Assembly (NCBI GenBank): GCA_009760855.2
Contig: WPIO01000111.1
Span: forward strand, 1,031,501 to 1,095,500
Length of the DNA: 64,000 bases
Origin: Cristatella mucedo
Taxonomy: Eukaryota > Bryozoa > Phylactolaemata > Cristatellidae
Direction: 5' to 3'
Shown here: positions 34,550 through 46,452 of the stretch, in pieces
Position numbering within the stretch: the first letter of the stretch is position 1
How the letters are laid out: every line of letters starts with the position of its first letter
Position numbers and translations under genes: made by a program
The notes under the pieces: model-generated
Databases searched by the model: none
Told to the model about the DNA's origin: nothing
The model's input: only the letters and a program-made list of their open reading frames with translations

Positions 34550-35868
34550 AAGAAATTACGTGCCTATGGACATCTAAACGCTTATCGCTTCGGGCTGCTG
34601 GGTCTCCCACGCCGGCGGCTGCATTAGCTACCCCGGCGGCTAGTAACCTACTTGTTAGTTATGGTCGTCAGCAGCTGCTATCGCTTCGTCATCGTATATC
34701 AAATGCATTCCTAGATATTAATGTTGTTGCTAAGATTCATGAACTATGCATTAACAAAAGGAAAGCACCCCGTAGCCGCCGCGGTGGCCGGAACCGCCAG
34801 CTTAGACGCTGCTCGTTCGGTATTCCTAGCATTGTCTCGAACCGCATAGCACGCTCCCCCGCATGCGTCACTGTAAATCTCTCAAACTTAGTGGTCATCA
34901 GGCCTGTTGTAACCCAATCGGCCAGACTTAACGCTTGCCTTTGGAATCCTCGCTCAATGTGCAATAAACCTCTAGTAATAAACGACCTTATTTCTGAAAA
35001 TGGTATCGACCTGCTCGCCCTAACTGAAACTTGGCTGAAATCGATAAACTGCCCGACAATTAAAGACGCTACTCCATCTGGTTTCACGTTCTTTCACACC
35101 CCTAGATCAATCAAAACTGGAGGTGGAGTTGCTATGATCGCGCACTCGAAATTCAACTTCAAGCCATTTGCGGTACCCTCGAAGCAGTCTTTTGAATCAA
35201 TTGTCCTGGTCTCACCCGAAAACAAGCTACCGATAGTGGCAGTAGTCTATCGCCCACCAGGTACCAAATCCTCCTTTATCTCAGATTTCTCCGATCTCAT
35301 TTCGATTCTGTGTGCAAGAAATCGATCCTTCCTCGTTATGGGTGATTTCAACGTTCACTTTGATAACTTATCTGACGCTTTCAGCACCGAATTTCGTACA
35401 TTGACAAACTCACTATCTCTTGTGACTCAAGTGCATGGCCCTACCCACATCAAGGGTCACACACTCGACCAAATTTTCTCATATAAATGCACTTTGTCAT
35501 CACCAGTTATCACCAAATCCTGCTTATCTGACCACATGCAGATCTCATTCAATCTACAGTGTGTGCCCACATTCTCCTCTAAAATAACCTGTGAATCGCG
35601 AAACCTCAAGACCCTTGACATCGATGCTGTCCGTGCGAGCATATCTGCTTCACCTTTGCTGCTCAGTCCTCCCTCCGATCTGTCATCACTGGTAGATTGC
35701 TACAACACGACACTAGCTGACACGCTCGACGAGTTTGCACCTTTGACAAAGCGCACTGTGCGCCCCCGCCCAGACGGCCTATGGTTTACCACAGACATTA
35801 AACTAGCCAAGTCTACTAAACGAAAGCTTGAAAAGGCATACAAAAGATCCGGACTAACTGTCCATTGA
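34550..35868 (+). pseudogene. LINE-A apurinic-like endonuclease domain
   Basis: The frame encodes a basic N-terminal region (SRRGGRNRQLRR) and an APE-type endonuclease that nicks target DNA. Recognisable motifs are LNACLWNPRSM, LALTETWL, GGGVAMI, VVYRPPG, VMGDFNVH, GHTLDQIF and CLSDHMQ. The frame opens after TAA near 34547. A GTG at 34891 is only a convenient start, and the protein probably continues from further upstream. It ends prematurely at 35868 in the linker before the RT. Confidence 0.9.
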
Positions 35869-35955
35869 CAGGCACATGAAGACTACTGTAGGTCGTACCA
35901 ATCGATCCTAGCAAAGGCTAAGTCTAGCTTCTATAGAAACATTGTTTAATCACAG

Positions 35956-37675
35956 ATGCACAATCCAAAATTGCTGATGTCGACAATAAACCATCTCCTC
36001 AACCGTTCCCAGGTTAGCTCCTTACCTGATGATCCTTGTGATGATCTAGCCGATCGCTTCTCTCGATTCTTTGTGCAGAAGGTAGACAAAATCAGGGTAT
36101 CCATCCCTGCGATGACAACCTTCCCACTAGAATGCTGTTCCTCGGTTCCTGGCTGCGCCTCAATGTCTGCATTTAAACAGGTCACTAGTGATGTAGTCCT
36201 AAAGCTCGTATCTCAATCAAAGAAGACAACAAGTCCACTGGACCCTATTCCCACTGTCCTGCTCCTACGTTGCATTGATCTGCTGCTGCCATGCATAACC
36301 AACATTAATATGTCATTAGCCTCAGGTCAGGTCCCAGCACCTTTCAAAAAAGCTGTAGTCAGGCCACTTCTCAAGAAAGCTACACTAGACCAAGAGAACT
36401 TAAGCAACTACCGCCCAGTCTCCCTTCTACCATTCCTATCAAAGACACTGGAACGGGTCGTGGCAGACCAGCTGAACTCGTATATCGAGACCTCACACCT
36501 TGCTAGTAAGTTCCAGTCTGGCTTTAGAGCTAATCACGCTCGATCTTTCGGCAGCTTTTGATACCATCGATCACAAAGTACTTCTAGAGCGCCTCTCATC
36601 TCGCCTGGGCATCACTGGCACTGCTCTGCAGTGGTTCAGGTCCTATCTCAGTGGGAGACTCCAGAGTGTTGACGTGAATGGACAAAGATCATCTGAAGTA
36701 CCTCTAAAATATAGAGTACCTCAGGGCTCTGTGCTAGGTCCGGTCCTTTTCACCGTTTATACTCTCCCTCTCGCTGATGTGATTGCCAAGCACAATCTAG
36801 GCTTTCACTTCTATGCGGATGACACTCAGTTGTACCTTTGCTTTGATCCCTCCCAGCCTTCGAGCACCTCAAATTCTCTCAACTCACTTGCTGCATGCAT
36901 TGATGACATCCGATCATGGATGGCAGCAAATTTTCTAAAACTAAACGATGATAAAACTAACTTACTAGTTATGGGCAAACCTAGTGTTATTCAGAAATTG
37001 GAAAGGCTGACTTTCAAAATTGGCTCTGCCAGCATATCTCCAGTTGCATCAGCTCGAAATCTAGGTGTCATATTCCAAAGCGACCTCTCGTTAGACGACC
37101 ACATCAGCTCCACAGTCAAATCAGCCTATTTTCAGCTTCATAACATTGCTAAAATTAGGGCTTGTTTAGATAAGGATACCACGTCCAAGTTGGTCCATGC
37201 ATTCGTGACATCTCGTCTCGACTTCTGCAACTCACTGCTTACTGGCCTACCAGCATGTGCGATCAGGCGATTGCAGCTGGTGCAAAACTCTGCAGCTAGG
37301 CTTGTCTATCGTGAGCGTCGCAGTTGCCACATTACTCCACTTCTCGCCGACCTGCACTGGTTACCAGTCAAGCAACGGATTGACTTCAAGGTTTTGTCGC
37401 TCACTTTTAGGTCTCTTCATTCAATGGCTCCAGCCTATCTTTCAGATATACTACCCCATCAGGCAAAGCATCGTACCACTCGCTTTTCGGAATCCAACAG
37501 TCTAGAAATACCTCGTACAAACCTTAAATCCTTTGGAGACCGTGCATTTAGCTCGTATGCTCCCACAGCCTGGAACTCCCTCCCGACCTGTATTAGAACA
37601 TCCCCTGACCTGACCACATTTAAAAGAAACTTAAAAACATACCTATTTAGGACAGCATTTAGAGGGTCCCTGTGA
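35956..37675 (+). pseudogene. LINE-A reverse transcriptase domain (frameshifted)
   Basis: The first frame (to about 36540) carries [29 protein letters not shown] and SGFRANH. An 80-bp deletion relative to the copy at 27095-28804 then removes the following residues and shifts frame. The second frame (to 37675) carries [40 protein letters not shown] and the C-terminal end FRTAFRGSL. Confidence 0.92.
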
Positions 37676-37914
37676 TTCGTCCTTGGTGTGCTTATGCGTG
37701 CTGACACTGTTCATGCTGCCACTAACCACATTTGCATGCTGACCCAGTGCATGTAACCCCTAACCATGTTATTCATTTTGTTTGTTTTTCAAGCATGATT
37801 TTACTTACTATTCTATTGCGTATCACTTTGCAGCAAATGTAAAGCGCCTAGAAAGAGATTAAGTTCTCTGAGGGCGCTTTATCAAGTGCAATATTATTAT
37901 TATTATTATTATTA

Positions 37915-39515
37915 AAGCATCACGAAACGATTGGTGGTAACATCCGAAACAGCGTAAAGAGTAGCAGTAACAGTGCAAGCACGCATATGTACACGAAGGG
38001 TGACTCAGTACTCGAAGATGTGCGACAGATTCCGTAGGAGCTGGCACCTTGAAGCTCGAACGACTATGTGTAGACATTGCACCACTGCACGCAGTCATGC
38101 TGGTGGTAGCAGAGAGCGGCTGGTATCGACCGGTAGATTTTCAGCCCGAGTGCGCGAGTTTGTAAGTCCGCGAACGTAAGTCATTAGCGGCGCGTTGCGT
38201 TGTATTCTTTAAGAAATTTATAGAACTAATGAAATGGTGCACCTAGGATGAGTTTCAGGTCATACGTATTGGGAAATAAGCTATTAAGTGGCTCAAGTAG
38301 CTAAACGTGCACTCAATTGAAAATAAATTTGAAATTGAACAATGAATTTCGGATTGAATGATGAATAAATTACAAGTTGGCTTGTAATCAGCACAATATT
38401 TTATTTCTTATATTTAGCTGCTGCGAAAGAACGCTCTGAGCAGGAAATATAAAAATGAAAAGGTCGACTGGGACAATCAGTCTGAGCTACGGATGACTGC
38501 TCGGCGAATCATTGCGGCCATGCTTTTGAGCATCAGCTTTGGGAAACCTAATACACCGGACGTGCGCAAGCCGATATCCTGTCTAAGTGCAAGCCGTCAT
38601 CTCTCAGTGGAAGCGCAGAGGCGTTAGGGACTGCTGGTGCCGGACGGGGGGTCGAAAGTCATGCGAGCTCGTGCCGCCTCACGCTTGCGGTTCCTACCGG
38701 CTACAAAATTAGTGGGTCATTCAGCGTCGTCTGCGTTTTCGTGCGATCGAAAAGCACAGGAATTGAGCAGGGCCACGGGGCCGTAGAATATATTTTAGCA
38801 GGAGACACTGAGCAGGAGATCGCGTATACTCAAAAGCGCCCGCGCTCACATCCTACCAGAGAACTCGCATCTTGTGCACAAGCGACCGCAAATCGCCATC
38901 AGGGTGAGGTATAGACGACCATACGCTCGAAACGATCTTGCAAATGCTGCATCATCGAAGGGTGCGAACGGAGCTCAAGCTGTGACGGAAAAAGGCAATA
39001 GGGGCAGCGTTGTGTTCTTGAGTGAAGAGCGACTTCCTCTTGCGCCCAAATCGATCGGTTGGTCTTCGTCTTGGGCTAAGGAAGCAGCGGAATCTCTGCG
39101 CGCGCGAAACGTTGAGACGCGTGATGACGCGGTTGCCCGAATCTATGAGAGATCTGTCCAAAACATGCAGGAAAGTCTGTCGTGTCGGATCGGAAGCAGC
39201 GGAATCTCCGCCGCCCGGTTGCCAGTCGCGGACGCAAAGCAGACGCCGCGGTAGCAGCATCCGGTGCAGCGGCCCTAGGCTTTGCGGATCCTATCTGGGC
39301 ATACCAGTTTATTACTCGACCTCTTGCCGCATACCGTCGAGCCCACGCTGGGCGAATTGCCGTGATGAAAACCGAGGCGAAAGTAAGTACGAAGCAAAGC
39401 AAAACAGAAGAAGCAAATGCAAGACTAGCTTCGGCGTCTGCTTCATCGGCCTCGTCTTCGTTTTATCTGGAGAGGTACAGCCGGCGTGTTCGTCCATGCA
39501 ACTGCGATATTGAAT
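37915..39515. other. No gene recognised
   Basis: Overlapping open frames at 38874-39517 in several phases and both strands lie in GC-richer DNA and lack domains. A short repeat 'gaagcagcggaatctc' occurs near 39081 and 39193. Confidence 0.4.
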
Positions 39516-39722
39516 AGAGACCAGGTGAGCTGCAGCGTTTCGCACCAGTTATATTCGATCAACGGTGCACGCCGGAAGTCCAAAATAAAGGAGTCGCAGT
39601 AATTAAGGCGTGGCGTCGAAAGCGCGTTAGCTAGTTGGGCTGTAGTACTCTTGTCCAAGTTGGTCTTGATAGTGAGGATTCTTATTGGCTAAAAAAGGCC
39701 GACTTGACGCTGGAGGAAATTT
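39516..39722 (-). mobile_element. LINE fragment related to LINE-A, strongly diverged
   Basis: The minus-strand translation (LDKSTTAQLANALSTPRLNY and on) parallels the RT thumb segment of LINE-A. The low identity suggests an old or different subfamily. Confidence 0.7.
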
Positions 39723-40335
39723 GCTCACATAATATCACGAAAACCCATACCTTAATAACAGCACTATATCATAAATAACCATTCCGTATTGGTCTAGTTT
39801 ATAGACTACGACATGTTCAGTTTCAAATCGCTAAATCTCCGGAATCACTAATAATCTCTACGGCTGTCTTAATTTAACTGATAAAACCATTTGAGGATTT
39901 GGTTATATAGGCAATGGTGACTTTTAGTTAATGCAACACACATTTAAACCTGTGGCGCATGGAATTGGATTGCTTGTAATTACAATGCATGCAAAGGTTT
40001 GTACAACTATGGAACTGTGCCATATTCTGGCGGCGCTAAGAAAAGGCCATCAAATAAAGTACGCACTGCTTAGCGTAATCTAAGGGCATGATTAATTTGC
40101 CACTGTATTAGAAGGTGTAAAAAGAGATCCAGAATGGTGGTGGCTAATGAGTTGTGTACGCTAGGGCTGATGCTGCACACATGTAGCCATTCTGTGTGGC
40201 GTGTGGCGTTGGTGTGTGGCGTTGTGTGGCGTTGGTCGGAAAATACCACTATACAATAATATTTAAACGCAGGATTTCTGTATTTCTACCGTGCCCTACT
40301 ACTATCTTTATGGCCTGCATAATACGTGTACGCAG
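39723..40335. other. No gene seen
   Basis: AT-rich. A local repeat of 'tgtggcgttg' lies at 40194-40230. Confidence 0.4.
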
Positions 40336-40383
40336 AGCTGGTTTGGTCCAGTGGTTAAGGTGTTCGCCCCGACCAAGGTCTTG
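40336..40383 (+). mobile_element. SINE-A head fused to LINE-A
   Basis: The first half of SINE-A ('gtttggtccagtggttaagg' to 'gaccaaggtc') is joined directly to minus-strand LINE-A sequence. SINE-A lacks its own tail here. Confidence 0.75.
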
Positions 40384-41003
40384 CCGAACAAGTGCACGGT
40401 CTCCATCATATGATTTGAGGTTCGTAAGAGGTGTAGGTAAGCAATTGCAAAAAGTGGTTCGCACGATGCTTAGCCTGGTGGGTGAGTAGGTCTGATAGCT
40501 ATGCAAGAGCCGAAGAATGAAGTGACAAAAGTAAACGACAGAACCTTGGAGTCGATGCTTTGCTTGACTGGGAGCCAGTGCAAGTCGGCGAGAAGTGGTG
40601 ATTTGGCGAGTGCGTAGATACTCGTGACAGACAAACTGATCTGCAGAGTTTTGCGAGTGTGACGCACATTAAAAACAAGTCAATCTGCAGAGTTTGTGCA
40701 CCAAATATAAGCGCCTGATTGCAAGCGCAGGTAGACCAAAAAGCAGTGAGTTACAGAAGTCGAGACAGAATTTCGCAAATGCATGGACCATTAAGGATGC
40801 AATATCCCTGTCTAAGCAAGCCTGATTTTGAGCAGTTTTATGTAGCCGATAGTCGGCAGACATGAGACTGCAAAGCTAATGTGGTCGTCTAATGAAAGAC
40901 CACTTTGGAACAGGACACCAACATTTCGTGCAGATCTAACAGAAGTGCTGGCAGATTCGAATAGGAGCGTTAACCAGTCCGATTTCTGAATCTTACTGGG
41001 TCA
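40384..41003 (-). mobile_element. LINE-A diverged internal fragment
   Basis: On the minus strand it covers the RT C-terminus back to the thumb (LDRDIASLMVHAFAKFCLDF). It lacks the 3' untranslated region and hairpin. A short internal repeat of 'atctgcagagttt' lies near 40640 and 40682. Confidence 0.82.
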
Positions 41004-41021
41004 AGGGTATTCATTATTTGA

Positions 41022-41265
41022 GGCCTGCGAGTAGCGAGTTGCATAAACTTAAATGGGATATAAAGTATGCATGGAGCAGCTTGTGCGCGCGCGAGCGCAA
41101 TCGTTATGTAAGAACAATTTTGGAATTTTACCTCTCTCACGGTAGGCAGTCTTGACTGAGGAGCTGATGTGGTCATGCATTGAAAGGTCACTTTAGAACA
41201 GGACACTCAGATTTGATGACTGTTCAACTGAGGATATGCTGGCAGACCCATTCTATACCCTGCAA
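41022..41265 (-). mobile_element. LINE-A second overlapping fragment
   Basis: It repeats the part of LINE-A already seen at about 40740-41003 ('gcgagttgcataaactt', 'gtggtcatgcattgaaaggt'), in the same orientation and highly diverged. Confidence 0.65.
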
Positions 41266-42609
41266 GTCACAGAATAAAGATACCACCCATAAAACAAACA
41301 AGAATTTCTCACGTCTGGTTTCAGCTCAATCACTAATCAGTATTCTGTTGATAATTTACGTTTAATAGGCATCTCAAATAATTACAGTCAGCAAAAGTAC
41401 ACTTAAAGTGGTGTAAAAGGTAAGCCCGAACTTGAAAGTACCTCTGGCTACTCGGACATTTCAGCACAGCCTGCCACCCACCAGCTGCTGCTGTTGCTCC
41501 TGCTGCTTGGGACAATCGGTCTGCTGCCTCTAACGAAGTGCTCAACCGTTGCACAGCCCCGTCGAGCCTGAGGACGGACTTCGCTTGACACCAGGTAGGG
41601 GACCAGTGATCAGTCCAGTTACTCATAGCGTCGGCGTGTCAGTGGCTGATAGCGTAACAGCGTTGCTAAAGCGACGGATTAGGGGCTTTGAAATGAGGCA
41701 CCTATCCTTTCTGATGTGTACTTTGAAGTCAGCCGCTAAACTGAAAAAGAGTCGCCGTGAACATTATGTCCAGCATCGCCCAGCAGCAGCCGCCTAGTAT
41801 CCATCGAACGAACGGTCTTTCTCCGGATGACGATCTCTATCAGCTATACTCATCGATCGCACGCCGCCTCACGAGCCGGCGGATTTCGAGTCAAATTAGC
41901 AGTAGGCCACGTCGCACCGAGGCAATGTAGTCGGGGCGAAATAGCCGGTCGAGAAAGAGAAGTTTCGACAAGCCGACTGACTGCAGCAGCAGCCGCCATC
42001 CCAGCAGCATTGAGTTGCGTTCGACGTCAGTTGATCTAGCCAAGGCTGCGTCTGTGCCGGCGGCGGCGGCGGCGCGACATTGGAGCCTGCGGAGCAGAAA
42101 GACCGCGTCGAATTCATTGCACAGCCAATCGACGCGCGCGTCACCCAGCACCCGAATCTCAGTAGGACGCACGAAGCTGCCACAGGCAATGGCCAACTTA
42201 GACTGTACAAACGACGCGCCCTCCTCACGAATTGAGCAATTCATCTAATATCGGGGTACGAAAGTCATCAACCCTTATTATCCCTGGTGAACGCCAAACC
42301 AATAGAGTAGACACCACCTAGCGGAAAAACATGCAGCTGTACTTGTATACTCTTTCCCTCTATTCTGCCAGCCTGCTTATTTTTCCCGCTTGGTCTCCGA
42401 CTAGAGTTTCACACTTATTCTCGCCGTCGGCGATCGCGTATTCGGCAGTGCCAGCGTCACGTCAAGTTCTCTTTCAGCACCTCTTTCCACGCCCTCCGTT
42501 TGCATCATCCATCTCTTTTTCTTTCATCATCGTCTCTTTCCCAATCGTTTCTCCATTTTCTCTATTAGTTTCTACTGCTATTCTGTTTCTTATTAAGTTC
42601 CTGTAATAC
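41266..42609. other. No gene recognised; partly GC-rich
   Basis: Positions 41760-42240 are GC-rich with overlapping frames on both strands, none with a domain. A GGC-triplet run sits near 42058-42073. It could be regulatory sequence downstream of foxF. Confidence 0.4.
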
Positions 42610-42694
42610 GTCATCTCTCTCGCTCTCTCTCTCCATATATATATAATAATATTGCACTTGATATTTATATACACATACACACATACACACACAC

Positions 42695-42770
<76 letters not shown>

Positions 42771-43200
42771 TCATACTTATATTTATATTTATATTTCTCG
42801 CTCTGTCTGTCTGTCTGTCTCTGTCTCTGTCTCTGTCTCTGTCTCTGTCTCTGTCTCTGTCTCTGTCTCTGTCTCTGTCTCTGTCTCTGTCTCTGTCTCT
42901 GTCTCTGTCTCTCTGTCTCTGTCTCTGTCTCTGTCTCTGTCTCTGTCTCTGTCTCTGTCTCTGTCTCTGTCTCTGTCTCTGTCTCTGTCTCTGTCTCTTG
43001 TCTCTGTCTGTGTCTCTGTCTGTCTGTCTCTGTCTCTGTCTCTGTCTCTGTCTCTGTCTCTCTGTCTCTGTCTCTGTCTCTGTCTCTGTCTCTGTCTCTG
43101 TCTCTGTCTCTGTCTCTGTCTCTGTCTCTGTCTCTGTCTCTGTCTCTGTCTCTGTCTCTGTCTCTGTCTGTCTCTCTCTCTTTTTTTGCCTCTCTCTCTC
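42610..43200. repeat. Compound microsatellite: TA, TG, then CTGTCT
   Basis: In order there is a short CT/TA stretch, (TG)n at about 42706-42768, and then (CTGTCT)n with CTGT and CTCT variants at about 42797-43168. A CT-rich end follows. All long open frames here are translations of the repeat. Confidence 0.97.
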
Positions 43201-43418
43201 CATGTCTCCCTCTCCGTTGTCCGCGTCTCTGTCTTTGTCTTTCCTTTCGTCGTTTAAGTTTGCCTCAGTGAGTGACTGCGTGCTCTGCATTAATTGCAGC
43301 GCTAAAGAGGGGCGCGCTTGAGACGCACTACACCCTGCGAGGACGATCGCGCGGCGGCCGAATATGCTGCTACGCCACGATGCTGCGACGCAGTGGAATA
43401 CTGCAGCCGAGGCGCTCT

Positions 43419-44528
43419 CTACTTACAGCCATAGCAGAAGCCGTCGCCGCCTGGCGCACTTTGCTCGTAAGTGCGCCGAGGCATTGCACCGTAAAAGTCA
43501 GCCCTGTCGGACCAGAAGGTCATCGGCGGCGCTGCGGCGCAGATGGTGGCCATGTCGTCGGCCAAGGTCGGCGTGCCGCGGATGCCGTATGCGCGAAGCC
43601 CGTCGATTGCTGCTGCCGACCTCGGCGTATCGCCACCGCCGGTCGCCATCGAACGATCGCCCAGCGACACCGCGGTGGCGGCGCCGCCGCCGCTGACAGA
43701 TGACGCGTAGTCGCTCGGATCGGCCGTCCAAGCGACCATCGCGGCGCCGCTGCCACTGCCGCAGTCGCAACCGCCACCGGGAGCAGCACGGCACGTCCAG
43801 CGATCGACGGCGGAGGCCGCGGTGGCGGCGTCCGAGCGCTGCTGGCTGTCCGCCTCCGTGGCGGCCAACCTCGGCCACGGCGGGGCTTCGTAGCGATGCG
43901 GCCTCTGGGGCGTTGCCGCCGCCGATTGCAGCTGCAGATGCATCGACGGCCCGCCGCCGCCGCCGGCGCCGCCTCCGCCGCAGCACGGCGGCGGCCCGTC
44001 GTCGCGCTGGCGCCGCCGGAAGCCGCGCGGCCGCCGCCGGAACGAGCCCTCCTCGAACATGGCCTCGGACGCGGGATCGATGGTCCACAGGTGGCCCTTG
44101 CCGGCGCTGCCGAGATCCTTGGGCAGCTTGACGAAGCACTCGTTGAGCGACAGGTTGTGGCGCACCGAGTTCTTCCAGCCCTGGTAGGCGCCGCGGAAGA
44201 ATGCGAACTTGTGCTGCAGGTACCGGTAGATGTCGCTCAGTGAGCAGCGCCGCGCCGGCGCCGCGCGGATCGCCATCACGATCAGAGCGATGTACGAGTA
44301 GGGCGGCTTCTCCGAGCGACGCGACGAGGTCTTCTTTACGGCGTCGCCACCGCCCCGGCGGTCCTCGCCTCCATCGTCGCCGCATGCCGCCGCCGCCGCC
44401 GGCAGAGTGACGGCGGCTGAGGCGTCGTGCGGACGTCCACCTCCTCCTCCGCCGCCGCCGCCATCGCGGCGGGCGGCGGCCGACGAAGCGCCGGCGGCTG
44501 ATAGGGCGCTTTCGAAAGCAGCCGTCAT
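43419..44528 (-). CDS. Forkhead transcription factor, FoxF type
   Basis: This single-exon gene of 369 residues encodes a nuclear DNA-binding regulator. The forkhead domain spans about residues 74-172. It starts [14 protein letters not shown], has the recognition helix [15 protein letters not shown] (118-132) and the wing [19 protein letters not shown]. It is followed immediately by [11 protein letters not shown], a hallmark of the FoxF subfamily. FoxF genes act in visceral or non-body-wall mesoderm and muscle of many animals; that role here is inference. The N-terminus is Ala/Gly-rich low complexity and the C-terminal half is low complexity, ending in [10 protein letters not shown]. The ATG has a purine at -3. 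A TATA box lies about 450 bp upstream. Third positions are strongly GC-biased. Confidence 0.92.
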   Translation of the reverse strand: MTAAFESALSAAGASSAAARRDGGGGGGGGGRPHDASAAVTLPAAAAACGDDGGEDRRGGGDAVKKTSSRRSEKPPYSYIALIVMAIRAAPARRCSLSDIYRYLQHKFAFFRGAYQGWKNSVRHNLSLNECFVKLPKDLGSAGKGHLWTIDPASEAMFEEGSFRRRPRGFRRRQRDDGPPPCCGGGGAGGGGGPSMHLQLQSAAATPQRPHRYEAPPWPRLAATEADSQQRSDAATAASAVDRWTCRAAPGGGCDCGSGSGAAMVAWTADPSDYASSVSGGGAATAVSLGDRSMATGGGDTPRSAAAIDGLRAYGIRGTPTLADDMATICAAAPPMTFWSDRADFYGAMPRRTYEQSAPGGDGFCYGCK

Positions 44529-44977
44529 GTCGAGAGCTCTAGCGGGCCTCGGTGCGGAGGACGGCGAACGAATGGCGGCGACGCTCGGCTCCGTGCCCGC
44601 GTCTCGGAACCGACGGACGACGGCGATCGTTGCTAAGCGTCCGACTTCCGTCGGTCGGCTCGCTCCACTAGACGGTCGCTACCAGCTTCGAAGCGACTTT
44701 AGCCGAGCAAGGGGCCGAACTTCAGCGGGGCCGAACTTCTTCGACTTGAATTCGGTTGGAGTCACTCGCCAGCGAAGCAAGCCGCTGCACTAGATGAAAA
44801 GACTGAGGAGCTCGAGGCTTCGAGCCGACTTCCACGACGCTGCGGCGGCTGCGTCCGCACGGCGGCGCCGGAGGCTAGCGGAGCGCTGCTCGGAGCGGCC
44901 CGGGAGAGTTACCTTCAATCGCCGCGCTCTCACCTCGGCCGCCTTCCGAACTCGTGAGCGAACCCGCCGGCGGGCGG

Positions 44978-44983
44978 TTTATA
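44978..44983 (-). promoter_or_regulatory. TATA box candidate for foxF
   Basis: The minus strand reads CATATAAACC in otherwise very GC-rich sequence, about 450 bp upstream of the foxF start codon. A start site near 44950 would give a 5' UTR of about 420 nt. Confidence 0.5.
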
Positions 44984-45419
44984 TGCCTGGCGAGCGCTCG
45001 ACTTCCGGTGGCAAACGCCGAGGCGCGGTCGGCTGCCGACCGGAGGGGCCGCATTTAATACCGTGGCACGAGTTGTCTTAGACGCGCTTCAATTACGAGC
45101 CGCTCGGTGTCTCGTTACGATGATGGTCCATCTCGTCTCGCGGCGGCGACATTAGCCACACACGCTGCCGCTGCTGCGGCTAAGCCGACTCGTCTAGCTT
45201 TCAATTAATGACGACGTCGACGGCGACCGATCGGCGACGCTTCTTGGGGGGTTTCTGCCCCGCCGTCGACGAGGAAGCGACAGGCGCCTCTGGCGCGCTC
45301 GCCAGCGCCGGGAAACCCGCCGCCGCGGCGGTCGTCACGCCTCTCTCGCCGAAGGCCAGGCGAGTTAGCCGGAATAAGAGCGAAATGGCAGCGCCGGTCA
45401 GATCGGAGCAGATCTGGTA

Positions 45420-45500
45420 GCGGAGCTGGGAGCGGAGCTGGGAGCGGAGCTGGGAGCGGAGCTGGGCGCGGAGCTGGGAGCGGAGCTGGGAGCGGAGCTC
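45420..45500. repeat. 12-bp minisatellite upstream of foxF
   Basis: About seven units of 'gagctgggagcg' with one variant (gggcgcg) lie about 0.9 kb upstream of the foxF start codon. Confidence 0.9.
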
Positions 45501-46310
45501 AAATTGTTAAGCGAGGTCTTCGATCAAATCGTCAAGCGAGGAGCTTAACGCATGCAACTTTAGCACGAGCCGCACGCACGAATGCTTGAAACGCAAGCTA
45601 CTAATGTTTATGCGTGCTAAAACTACGTCACAGTCTGTAAGCCGCCGCGATTTCAAGCGCAGCAAGCCTGTGGCACGTTACTTAGGTGGGGCCCGCAGCT
45701 GAGTCATTCGTATGCAGTGAATCGTTGCGGGCGCCGAACGGGGCTTCGGTGCTTCGGTGCGGGAGGCCAGTTTCGCCTTTTTCGCGCTTTGCTTCTCTCT
45801 AGCGACTGCATCATTCGCCGGATTTTCAACGCCAACACTCTTGAGAAAAATTGGAAAACAGTACACGATTTATTCGTATTGCGTACATTTATTACTATAT
45901 TCATCGTTTTACGTATATTTGTTCACATTACGTCTCTGAGAGAATCCAAATCTCAATGCGCGCGCCTCGCGGACTCCGCATCGGCTCGAGCATTGGCTCG
46001 AGCGTCTCTGCCGTCAAAGGCACCTTAACCGGGCGCCAAACCGGAGCGGCATGCGCCTGGGGGCGGCGCGAGCCTGCGGCGCCTCAAGCTCGCTCGCTCC
46101 TCGCGTCGGACCCGGATGCGAGCGCGCGGTGCGCTTCCGACGATCGTCGGCTGCTAGCCGGCGAGTCGGTTCGAATACGTCAGAGGTGACACTGTCGTTA
46201 TCCGCTGTCCGTTTCGTGTTGGTACAAGGACCTTTGAGACTCTTTTTCGCTTGCGCTACGATTTGGAAAGTCGAGCGACGAGTTTAGGAAGTGCCGTTAC
46301 GGCTAAAAAA
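45501..46310. other. No gene seen
   Basis: Mixed GC content. Frames at 45717-46028 and on the minus strand near 45678-45904 lack domains. Confidence 0.4.
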
Positions 46311-46452
46311 AAAAAAAAAATTTTATTTGTATAGCGCCCCAAGAGAACTAAATCTCTATCCAGGCGCTTCACATATGCCTCAGGGCTCGAGCCCACGACC
46401 TCAGCCAGACCTTAGTCGGGGCGAGCACCTTAACCGCTGGACCAACCGGACG
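46303..46452 (-). mobile_element. SINE-A copy with poly(T)-side tail
   Basis: On the minus strand there is the head, the B-box-like 'gtgggctcgagccc', the hairpin tail and then an A-rich end, seen as a run of about 16 A then TTTT at 46303-46324 in plus orientation. Confidence 0.88.

Larger units (their letters stand above)
34550..37914 (+). mobile_element. LINE-A longest copy (endonuclease + reverse transcriptase)
   Basis: This is an L2/CR1-like non-LTR retrotransposon with a nearly full ORF2. An open frame without ATG runs from about 34550 into the endonuclease and ends at TGA 35866-35868. RT sequence resumes from 35956, shifts frame at a deletion near 36538, and finishes at 37675. The 3' untranslated region has the 'catgctgac' repeats, the hairpin at about 37840-37882 and a TTA tail. 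No separate ORF1 is visible upstream, so the element is probably 5'-truncated or lacks ORF1. Stops at 35866 and 35947 and the deletion make it inactive. Confidence 0.93.
43300..45500. other. CpG-rich island covering foxF and its upstream region
   Basis: Dense CG dinucleotides and GC-rich triplets over about 2.2 kb contrast with the AT-rich surroundings. Several long antisense and alternative-frame open frames here are shadows of base composition. The island includes the foxF exon, the TATA site and a 12-bp minisatellite. Confidence 0.75.

Noticed and set aside
38874-39517. Overlapping open frames of 100-160 codons
   Set aside because: Several phases and both strands are open at once, with no domain. 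Base composition explains them.
42610-43321. Long open frames on both strands (about 190-240 codons)
   Set aside because: They are translations of TG and CTGTCT repeats, giving only Cys/Val, Ser/Leu or Thr/Glu runs.
43498-44385. Second-frame and antisense frames across foxF
   Set aside because: They arise from strong GC-codon bias of the real gene. Only the forkhead frame shows a conserved domain.
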